Positions 1 to 5,898 of a stretch of 7,436 nucleotides of DNA are shown here, piece after piece. This DNA comes from Bacteroidales bacterium Bact_07. GTDB lineage: Bacteria; Bacteroidota; Bacteroidia; Bacteroidales; Tenuifilaceae. The notes under the pieces are model-generated. The model saw only the letters and a list, made by a program, of their open reading frames with translations. It was not told the origin of the DNA and ran no database searches. Each line of letters opens with the position of its first letter. Position 1 is the first letter of the stretch. The stretch is taken from positions 1 through 7,436 of the forward strand of contig LUYY01000133.1 in assembly GCA_001603415.1 (NCBI GenBank), in the 5' to 3' direction. A program made the translations under genes and the position numbers.

Positions 1-26
1 TGAGCAAATGAGCTTGGAACTTTAGC

Positions 27-56
27 AAAAAAGAGCAGTTTTTCTGCTCTTTTTTT
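27..56 (+). terminator. Rho-independent terminator of the gene to the left
   Basis: A GAGCAG stem (33-38) pairs perfectly with CTGCTC (44-49) around a five-T loop. It is flanked by six A (27-32) and seven T (50-56), which can extend the stem, and the T run is a normal termination tract. The A tract on the left means it could also work in the opposite direction. No gene within the window precedes it, so it most likely ends a + strand gene whose body lies outside. It separates that gene from aroK. Confidence 0.85.
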
Positions 57-138
57 ATATCTTTGATCTCCCTTAATTTTTTTTATAAAATATTGTGAAT
101 TAGACATTTTGCATTAAACTTAAATAAAGCATTAAACA

Positions 139-651
139 ATGAAGATTTTCCTGATAGGATTCATGTCGAGCGGAAAAACCACAGTTGGAAGGGAACTGGC
201 TCATTTCCTAGGTTACCAATTCCTCGATTTGGATGAGTATATTGAAACCAAGCACAATAGAACAATTAAACAAATTTTTGAAACAAAGGGCGAAGAGCAC
301 TTCCGGCTTATTGAGAACGAAGCACTCAAAGAGGTTTGTTCATTTAACGGCGATTTTGTGATTTCATCGGGTGGTGGAACATCGTGCTTTTACAACAATA
401 TCGACTACATGAACCGAAATGGCATTACTGTTTACCTTAGGCTTGAGGTTTCAACCCTGGTTTCGCGTTTGGTGGAATCAAAAATCGATAGGCCTTTACT
501 TTGGGGTAAAACTCGCGAGGAACTAAACGATTACATTATACGTGTTCTTGACGAACGAAAAAAATTTTACGAGAAAGCTCAAATCATTGTCGATGCCGAT
601 AATACCAAACCAATCGATTTGGCGAAATTAATAATATCAGCACTTGAGTAG
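139..651 (+). CDS. aroK: Shikimate kinase
   Basis: Cytoplasmic enzyme that phosphorylates the 3-hydroxyl of shikimate with ATP, the fifth step of the chorismate pathway to aromatic amino acids. At 170 aa it has the usual single-domain length. Visible motifs are the P-loop GFMSSGKTTVG (residues 7-17), the DLD shikimate/Mg site (30-32), R56, the glycine triplet in SSGGGT (78-80), the LID arginine in DRPLL (R118), and R140 in the ERKKFYEKA segment, which matches the substrate-binding Arg near residue 139 of E. coli AroK. The P-loop has Ser10 where many family members have Gly; the essential G12-K13-T14 are intact. The ATG at 139 puts the P-loop at the normal distance from the N-terminus. The region before it is AT-rich, has no Shine-Dalgarno and only a weak promoter match (ATTTTG at 106-111). 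There is no clear terminator before the next gene. Confidence 0.96.
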   Translation: MKIFLIGFMSSGKTTVGRELAHFLGYQFLDLDEYIETKHNRTIKQIFETKGEEHFRLIENEALKEVCSFNGDFVISSGGGTSCFYNNIDYMNRNGITVYLRLEVSTLVSRLVESKIDRPLLWGKTREELNDYIIRVLDERKKFYEKAQIIVDADNTKPIDLAKLIISALE

Positions 652-686
652 ATAGGCATATTAGCATTTTCGGATGCAATAGAGAT

Positions 687-701
687 AGTTTTACTAAAAC
701 T
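687..701. promoter_or_regulatory. Inverted repeat upstream of the mltD promoter
   Basis: AGTTTTA and TAAAACT form a perfect 7-base inverted repeat around a single central C (694). The centre-to-promoter distance (about 23 bases to the TTG at 717) would suit an operator for a dimeric regulator. As RNA it could fold only into a weak AT-rich hairpin with a 5-bp stem, followed by TTTT within two bases, so it may instead act as a poor terminator for aroK. AT-rich palindromes of this length can arise by chance; the role is inferred. Confidence 0.3.
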
Positions 702-716
702 TTTAGGCCATTCCTC

Positions 717-746
717 TTGATTTTTTCTTTAAAATGCTTATGTTTG
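717..746 (+). promoter_or_regulatory. Bacteroidota-type promoter for mltD
   Basis: A perfect TAnnTTTG -7 element (TATGTTTG, 739-746) lies 19 bases after a TTG (717-719) that serves as the -33 element. This is the spacing and consensus known for the primary sigma factor of Bacteroides and Flavobacterium. Transcription would start around 750-757, leaving a very short leader before the ATG at 765. This indicates that mltD is transcribed independently of aroK. Confidence 0.7.
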
Positions 747-764
747 CTAATAATTTGAAACAGA

Positions 765-2090
765 ATGAAGGCGATGCGATACATTTTGGGTGGATTGTGC
801 TTAGTCCTAACTTTTAACACTCCAGTATTTGCTCAGGTTGAGAACCAGAGTTTAAATTCCGACTCCATTTATGAGCAAAGACAAATAAACCAGATGGATA
901 GCCTGCTTTACCAGTGGTATATCCAGCAACCCAATGAAGATAATAACCTAGTAGCCGATATTGAGGGCGACACCATTGAAGGGCCCGAACTCCCCGACTC
1001 ATTTTATATAAAGCGTCTGCAAACCATCAACTCATTAATTGATTTACCCTACAATAATATTGTTAGGAGCTTCATAAAAGCCTACACTGAGAAAAAGCGC
1101 GACAAGGTTGAGGTAATGCTTGGGCTAACCGATTACTACTTCCCCATGATTGAGGAGATACTGGACATGTATCAACTACCACAGGAACTCAGGTTTCTAC
1201 CTGTTATTGAATCGGCTTTAAACCCACGTGCTGTTTCCAGGGCCGGAGCCACTGGTCTTTGGCAGTTCATGTACGGAACAGGAAGGATGTACAACCTTAC
1301 CATCAACTCCTTTGTCGATGAACGCCGCGATCCACTGGCTGCCACCCATGCTGCATGTCGTTTCCTCAAGGATCTATACTCCATTTACGGCGACTGGACT
1401 CTGGTAATTGCAGCATATAACTGTGGTCCTGCCAATGTAAATAAGGCCATCAGGCGCTCGGGTGGAAAGCGCAACTACTGGGACATTTACTACCATTTAC
1501 CCCGTGAAACCCGTGGTTATGTCCCGGCTTTCATTGCAGCCAGCTACACCTACTACTTTTATAAGGAACATAACCTACAACCTAAGCCCATTACCCTACC
1601 CCCTGCTACCGATACAATAATTGTTAACAACATGTTACACCTGCAACAGATTGCCGAGGTGCTCGATTATCCCATTGAACTGCTTCGCGATTTAAATCCG
1701 CAATACAAAATTGATATAATTCCTGCTAAGGGCAAATCGTATGTTTTACGATTACCCAAAGAGATGGTAGGCCCATTCCTTGATAGGGAGAAGGACATTT
1801 ACGCCTACAAGGACAGCATCTTCTTTAACCAAAAGATTTTAGCAAACCCATCTAAATACACTGCATCGTATCAGCACGAGGTTCCCCCGGGTTCAATTCG
1901 TATAGTTTACAAGGTGAAGGAAGGCGATGTACTGGGCTCAATTGCTGAACGATACAATGTATCGGTTAGGCAGCTCAAGGACTGGAATAACCTGTACAGA
2001 AATCTTATCAGGGTAGGTCAACGGTTGGTTATTTATGTTCCGGAACGGACTGCTGAACGATTAGGTATTTCACAGGAAAAAAAATCGTGA
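765..2090 (+). CDS. mltD: MltD-like membrane-bound lytic murein transglycosylase with LysM
   Basis: Periplasmic enzyme that cleaves the MurNAc-GlcNAc bond of peptidoglycan, forming 1,6-anhydro ends during wall turnover. It is 441 aa. The N-terminus has a Lys/Arg start, a hydrophobic core and a VFA|Q signal peptidase I site (about residue 23). There is no lipobox, so unlike E. coli MltD it is not a lipoprotein. The GH23/SLT domain spans about 130-260: the catalytic Glu is E149 in VIESALNP, followed by GLWQFM (164-169) and AYNCGP (217-222). A canonical LysM peptidoglycan-binding repeat lies at about 379-425 (YKVKEGDVLGSIAERYNVS and following). Residues about 283-331 resemble a degenerate LysM. 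The ATG at 774 (Met4) is an equally good signal-peptide start; 765 was kept as the first ATG after the promoter. The gene is monocistronic, with its own promoter and a terminator starting 29 bases after the stop. Confidence 0.93.
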   Translation: MKAMRYILGGLCLVLTFNTPVFAQVENQSLNSDSIYEQRQINQMDSLLYQWYIQQPNEDNNLVADIEGDTIEGPELPDSFYIKRLQTINSLIDLPYNNIVRSFIKAYTEKKRDKVEVMLGLTDYYFPMIEEILDMYQLPQELRFLPVIESALNPRAVSRAGATGLWQFMYGTGRMYNLTINSFVDERRDPLAATHAACRFLKDLYSIYGDWTLVIAAYNCGPANVNKAIRRSGGKRNYWDIYYHLPRETRGYVPAFIAASYTYYFYKEHNLQPKPITLPPATDTIIVNNMLHLQQIAEVLDYPIELLRDLNPQYKIDIIPAKGKSYVLRLPKEMVGPFLDREKDIYAYKDSIFFNQKILANPSKYTASYQHEVPPGSIRIVYKVKEGDVLGSIAERYNVSVRQLKDWNNLYRNLIRVGQRLVIYVPERTAERLGISQEKKS

Positions 2091-2118
2091 TGTAGTTTAG
2101 GTCATTTTTCTTGCAGTT

Positions 2119-2157
2119 GGACGAACAAAACCTGTTGTTCGTCCTTTTCTTTATTTT
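2119..2157 (+). terminator. Rho-independent terminator of mltD
   Basis: A perfect 10-bp stem, GGACGAACAA (2119-2128) with TTGTTCGTCC (2135-2144), closes a 6-base loop and runs directly into a T-rich tail (2145-2157). It starts 29 bases after the mltD stop, so mltD transcription ends before the next gene. Confidence 0.93.
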
Positions 2158-2188
2158 GCTCAATGCGTAACCCAATAAATTATGTTTT
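2155..2188 (+). promoter_or_regulatory. Possible promoter for the lipoprotein gene
   Basis: TTTG at 2155-2158 is followed, after 22 bases, by TATGTTTT (2181-2188), which matches the TAnnTTTG -7 consensus except for the last base. It sits just after the mltD terminator, where a new promoter is needed. Transcription would begin near 2195, about 15 bases before the ATG at 2212. That would leave the upstream in-frame ATG at 2182 outside the message. The spacing is at the long end of what is known. Confidence 0.42.
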
Positions 2189-2201
2189 CTTTGCAGCCAA
2201 T

Positions 2202-2206
2202 AAGGA
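2202..2206 (+). promoter_or_regulatory. Shine-Dalgarno-like AAGGA that decides the lipoprotein start
   Basis: AAGGA ends 5 bases before the ATG at 2212. The in-frame ATG at 2182 has no such site and would put ten non-signal residues before the signal peptide. The site therefore supports 2212 as the true start. Other genes here start after A-rich stretches instead. Confidence 0.5.
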
Positions 2207-2211
2207 TTAGT

Positions 2212-2751
2212 ATGAAACGAATCATTACAACGGGTTTGGCTTTCGCCTTACTTTTATCCTGCGCATCGAGTTCCAAAATGGAAAAGGTTCCGGGTAAAAA
2301 CAACCTAATTCCATTTGTTGAGTTCTATACAATCACGGAGGGTAAAGCACTGAGCGGGACAACAACCCCAGGACGGAGAATTGATGGCCCAGGCTATTCC
2401 TACGATTCAGTTTCCCAAAAATTGGAAATATACCGCAACAATCTTACTGACACTCTAAACATTAAACTATATCTTGGGGTTGGTAAGGTGCTTAAGGGTA
2501 CTGCCGGTCAAGGGGTATCGAGTAGGGTTATTGGTGTAAATAACCTGCCTTTTACCCATAACGATCTTACCATTACAAATGCAACCAAAACCAAAGTTGG
2601 CTGTTCCTATAAAGGTAAAAGGTTTGTTTTAAAACCTGGTCAGGAATACCTATTTACCGAAACCAAAATTGACACTTTGCCTAACACCACAGTGGTTCAA
2701 ACCACCACAACTTGGAAGGTAACATTTACAGGGTTTGTTAAAAACAAATAA
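2212..2751 (+). CDS. Lipoprotein of unknown function
   Basis: I do not recognise the family. From the ATG at 2212 the product is 179 aa. A lipoprotein signal peptide (MKRIITTGLAFALLLSC) has an LLSC lipobox, so Cys17 would be lipidated and the protein anchored to a membrane facing the periplasm or the outside. The residues after the Cys (ASSSKMEK) lack the acidic run described as the surface-export signal of Bacteroidota lipoproteins, so a periplasm-facing position seems more likely (inference). The mature part is rich in Thr, Asn, Gly and Val with alternating hydrophobic residues, suggesting an all-beta fold, and has one further Cys (C131). A start at 2182 would bury the signal peptide. The M6 protease gene begins 39 bases downstream with no terminator or convincing promoter between, so the two are probably co-transcribed. 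An accessory, anchoring or inhibitor role is possible but nothing in the sequence proves it. Confidence 0.82.
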   Translation: MKRIITTGLAFALLLSCASSSKMEKVPGKNNLIPFVEFYTITEGKALSGTTTPGRRIDGPGYSYDSVSQKLEIYRNNLTDTLNIKLYLGVGKVLKGTAGQGVSSRVIGVNNLPFTHNDLTITNATKTKVGCSYKGKRFVLKPGQEYLFTETKIDTLPNTTVVQTTTTWKVTFTGFVKNK

Positions 2752-2790
2752 ACAATAACTCAGGTATTAGTAACCAGTAACTTCAACTTT

Positions 2791-5214
2791 ATGCAGAAAA
2801 GAGGCATTTATTTGGGTTTAGTAGCCGCATTGTTGCTGCTTTTAACCTCGTACTCATTGCTTTTTGGGGTGCCCAAAAAGTATGTTCCCATGGTAGTTTA
2901 CCAACCCGATGGAACAAAAATTGAATGTTTTGCCAGTGGCGATGAATTCCACAACTGGCTACACGATGCCGATGGTTACACCATCGTGCAGCATCCTAAA
3001 ACGGGCTACTATGTTTATGCTGTTAAAGAGAACGGAAAACTTGTAGCCAGCGATTTAGTTGTTGGGAAAGTAAAACCAACCGCAACAAAAGGGTTAGAGC
3101 CATTTATCAACATCTCGCGCGAGGAGTACATTGCAAAGCGCAAAAGCAAAAGGGTAAATACTCATTTCTCTTCCTTAAATCCAGCGAAAGGTGCTAACGG
3201 TATTGCCCCACTTAGGGCAAAGGATACAAAGGAAGCAACCGTTATGAATAACATCGTTATATTCATTCGCTTTGCCGACGATAATCCGGGTGATGAACCC
3301 ATTGATTACTACCAGAATATCTATAATGGTGCCTCAATGTCGGTTACCGACTACTACAACAGTGTTTCCTACGGCAAATTCACAATCAGTACCACTTTTT
3401 ATCCAACAACCACAAACAGCTTTGTGGTGTGGTACCAGGATTCTCAAAACCGGAACTACTACCGCCCTTACAATGCAACAACAAATCCCATTGGCTATGA
3501 TCCCAATGACGATAACTATTCCAGCAATAAGAGCCAAACCTACCGTGAACACACCTTATTAAAAAATGCCATTGAAGCAGTTGCTTCGCAGATTCCCCAA
3601 AACATCAACTTAGACATAAATGAGGATGGCTATGTTGATGTGGTTTCCTTTATTGTTGCTGGGGGTAACGATGGTTGGAATGAGCTGCTTTGGCCACACC
3701 AATGGAGCCTGTGGAGCAAAACTGTTAGTATAAATCAAAAACAGGTGGGCGACTACACCTTCCAGCTACAGTTCTTTTACAACTCCCGAATCGACCTTGG
3801 TACACTCTGCCACGAAATGTTTCATGCACTTGGAGCTCCTGACCTTTACCACTACGACGATAATTTAAACCGTGCACCGGTTGGAGTTTGGGATATAATG
3901 GAAGGCACCAAGGATGAGCCACAGAACATGGGTGCTTACATGAAGTATCTTTACGGGGGCTGGATAGATAACATTCCTGCAATTAATCAAACAGGCACCT
4001 ACACGCTAAACCCACTTTCAACATCGGCCGCCAACAATAGCTTTATTATTCCCTCGCCTGCTACTCATACTGAGTATTTTCTGGTTGAGTACCGTAAGCG
4101 CGAGGCCTACGATGCCAGTTTACCTAACGATGGGATGTTGGTTTACCGCATTAACTCCAAACTTGAAGGCATGGGAAATGCCGATGGCCCACCCGATGAA
4201 GTATATGTATACCGACCCGGCGGCTCCCTTACATTAAATGGAACTATAAGTAGCGCCACATTTAATGCCGATTACGGTCGTACCACCATGAACGACCAAA
4301 CCAACCCGCGCAGCTTCCTTTCCGACGGATCAAATGGTGGAATTAACATTACTAACGTTACTAGCGCAGGTTCTACCATTTCGTTCAATGCAACTATCGA
4401 TTTCTCACCCTGGATTGTGCTTAAAAACGATAGAGGGTATGGTTCGGCTATTGGTAATGGAGCTACTACCCTAACTGTGGCTACACGCTTTACCGCAAGC
4501 GATATGGCTAGCCATGTAGGTAAGTATATCAAAAAGGTTGATTTCTTCCTAAGGGGAAATGATAATGGACAAAGGCTAACCTCAGGTGAAGTGGTTAAGA
4601 TCTGGGAAGGTGGAACAATAGGAAACCCCGGCACCCTGGTATACTCCAAAAGCGCTTCGGCCGAAGTCAAGGTTGATGAATGGACAACCCACAACGTTAC
4701 TACACCAGTTGAAATAAAGGCCGATAAGGAGTACTGGGTGGGCTACACTGCAACCGCCTCCGGCGGCTATCCCTTTGCCACCGATAGAGGCCCCATGGTG
4801 CCCGATAAGGGAGGATGGTACACAATAAGCGGGAGCGAATGGAACCAACTTGCTCAATCCAACAAGGATTACAACTTTTTAATTCGAGCCATTGTATCTG
4901 ATAAAACTACCGATGTACCAGTTAATTCAACAGAGGAAAATGCCATATCCTTCTACCCTAACCCTGTTGAAGACAATGGATATATTAAATTTGTTAATAA
5001 CCAAAACTCCGTTAATGCAAACATCGAAGTGGTTAACATGCTTGGACAGGTAATTATCTCCCAATCGATTAGCAACCTGAGTGCTGGTGAAAATGTTATG
5101 CCTGTTAACCTATCGGGTTTGCCAAAGGGGATGTATGTGGTTAAAATAAGCATGATTAACCCTGCCAGCTTACAAATTATTAGTACAAAAACTATCAAGT
5201 TCAATAAAAATTAG
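2791..5214 (+). CDS. M6-family secreted metalloprotease with T9SS C-terminal sorting domain
   Basis: Zinc endopeptidase of the immune inhibitor A-like M6 family, predicted to cross the inner membrane by Sec and the outer membrane by T9SS. It is 807 aa. A hydrophobic signal peptide covers about residues 5-26. A likely propeptide (about 33-110) has the PDGT and GDEFHNWLHDADGY motifs seen before M6 domains. The catalytic domain runs from about 150 to 400: DINEDGYVD (275-283) looks like a calcium loop, and HEMFHALGAPD (341-351, nt 3811-3843) gives zinc ligands H341 and H345, catalytic E342 and the third-ligand candidate D351. WDIM (367-370) is a likely Met-turn. Residues about 540-702 resemble a beta-sandwich module found in other Bacteroidota secreted proteins (FTASDM, VKIWEGG, ATDRGPM). 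The end (718-807) is a type A T9SS domain: SFYPNPV, NMLGQVI, LPKGMYVVKI. All key residues are present. Substrate unknown. Confidence 0.93.
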   Translation: MQKRGIYLGLVAALLLLLTSYSLLFGVPKKYVPMVVYQPDGTKIECFASGDEFHNWLHDADGYTIVQHPKTGYYVYAVKENGKLVASDLVVGKVKPTATKGLEPFINISREEYIAKRKSKRVNTHFSSLNPAKGANGIAPLRAKDTKEATVMNNIVIFIRFADDNPGDEPIDYYQNIYNGASMSVTDYYNSVSYGKFTISTTFYPTTTNSFVVWYQDSQNRNYYRPYNATTNPIGYDPNDDNYSSNKSQTYREHTLLKNAIEAVASQIPQNINLDINEDGYVDVVSFIVAGGNDGWNELLWPHQWSLWSKTVSINQKQVGDYTFQLQFFYNSRIDLGTLCHEMFHALGAPDLYHYDDNLNRAPVGVWDIMEGTKDEPQNMGAYMKYLYGGWIDNIPAINQTGTYTLNPLSTSAANNSFIIPSPATHTEYFLVEYRKREAYDASLPNDGMLVYRINSKLEGMGNADGPPDEVYVYRPGGSLTLNGTISSATFNADYGRTTMNDQTNPRSFLSDGSNGGINITNVTSAGSTISFNATIDFSPWIVLKNDRGYGSAIGNGATTLTVATRFTASDMASHVGKYIKKVDFFLRGNDNGQRLTSGEVVKIWEGGTIGNPGTLVYSKSASAEVKVDEWTTHNVTTPVEIKADKEYWVGYTATASGGYPFATDRGPMVPDKGGWYTISGSEWNQLAQSNKDYNFLIRAIVSDKTTDVPVNSTEENAISFYPNPVEDNGYIKFVNNQNSVNANIEVVNMLGQVIISQSISNLSAGENVMPVNLSGLPKGMYVVKISMINPASLQIISTKTIKFNKN

Positions 5215-5269
5215 TAATTTGGCATAACGTTTGTTTAAATGGTCGTGTAAACTAATCAAAATTTAAAAA

Positions 5270-5824
5270 ATGAAAAAACTAATTACACTTGCAACCCTGG
5301 TAATGTTAGCATTACCCATGTTCGCACAGGAAAAACCTGCCGTTTCGGAGGAGCCCAATGTTGTTAAGGTAAACACTTTAAGTTTACTTGTAGGAACTGG
5401 TTCGCTTTTCTATGAACGCAAGCTCTCCGATAATCTTTCCGGACAAATGGGTGTTGGCTACCTTAGTTACAAAATTGAGGATTCAAAATTCTCTGGTCTT
5501 ATCCTAACCCCTGAGGTACGCTTTTATCCAAAAAGCAATGCCATTGATGGTTTCTACCTTGCTCCCTACTTCAGGTATCAGAATTTCAAGCTTGAAAATA
5601 CTGAAACCAACGATAAGGGAACCTATGCAAATTACGGTGGTGGTTTAGCCATTGGTCGTCAGTGGATTACTGACTCCGGATTTACTATGGATCTTTTCTT
5701 TGGAGGCCATTACAGCAAAGGAAGTATCGAGACCGAAGAGGGTAGTACAGGCGATAACTTTGATGTAGCAAAATTTGAAGGTTTCCGTATTCGTATTGGA
5801 TTCTCAATTGGTTTTGCTTTCTAA
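5270..5824 (+). CDS. Small outer-membrane beta-barrel protein, DUF3575-like
   Basis: The product is 184 aa. It starts with a clear Sec signal peptide and an MFA|Q cleavage site after residue 19. The mature protein begins with an acidic, Pro-rich linker and then VVKVNTLSLLVGTGSLFYERKL (31-52), a pattern I associate with DUF3575. After it come alternating strands with aromatic girdle residues (PEVRFYP, YLAPYFRYQNF, NYGGGLAIG, MDLFFGGHY) and a C-terminal GFAF. About eight short strands can be drawn, which suits a small barrel, and the terminal Phe fits BAM-dependent assembly. The start is preceded by an A-rich stretch (CAAAATTTAAAAA), typical of Bacteroidota initiation regions. It begins 55 bases after the protease stop. 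The only promoter-like match in that gap (AACGTTTG, 5226-5233) has no good -33 element, so read-through from the protease gene is possible. No specific function can be assigned. Confidence 0.88.
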   Translation: MKKLITLATLVMLALPMFAQEKPAVSEEPNVVKVNTLSLLVGTGSLFYERKLSDNLSGQMGVGYLSYKIEDSKFSGLILTPEVRFYPKSNAIDGFYLAPYFRYQNFKLENTETNDKGTYANYGGGLAIGRQWITDSGFTMDLFFGGHYSKGSIETEEGSTGDNFDVAKFEGFRIRIGFSIGFAF

Positions 5825-5845
5825 TCTTATCAAATCAATAAAAGG

Positions 5846-5880
5846 AAGAGGTGCTTTTGGAGCACCTCTTTTTTTTATTT
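5846..5880 (+). terminator. Rho-independent terminator between convergent genes
   Basis: A perfect 10-bp stem, AAGAGGTGCT (5846-5855) with AGCACCTCTT (5861-5870), closes a 5-base TTTGG loop and continues into a T tract (5869-5876). It ends the beta-barrel gene 22 bases after its stop. On the - strand the same stem is followed by CCTTTTATT, so it may also stop transcripts coming from pgi, whose stop lies 19 bases away. Confidence 0.93.
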
Positions 5881-5898
5881 GCAGATATTACTTTGCAG

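Noticed and set aside
1..25. Possible C-terminal codons of an upstream + strand gene ending at the TAG at 23-25.
   Set aside because: All three + frames have a stop in the first 66 bases (TGA at 1, TGA at 9, TAG at 23), so the true end cannot be chosen. Eight codons are too few to call a gene.
584..820. 78-codon - strand frame across the aroK-mltD gap.
   Set aside because: It overlaps both genes and covers the + strand promoter. The product is basic, low-complexity and has no recognisable feature.
2182..2211. Alternative ATG at 2182 for the lipoprotein.
   Set aside because: It adds ten residues before a signal peptide, lacks a ribosome binding site and falls inside the probable -7 element; the ATG at 2212 has AAGGA five bases before it.
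2770..2782. Tandem AGTAAC repeats in the gap before the protease gene.
   Set aside because: Two 6-base copies 7 bases apart in an AT-rich spacer are easily due to chance, and no promoter element accompanies them.
4272..4694. 140-codon open frame on the - strand inside the protease gene.
   Set aside because: It is entirely antisense to a strongly supported coding region, and its Pro/Val/Leu-rich translation shows no motif or signal. It is a shadow frame.
5218..5233. TTTG and ACGTTTG near the start of the beta-barrel gene as a promoter.
   Set aside because: The -7 match is imperfect and no TTG lies at a suitable distance upstream, so it is not called as a feature.
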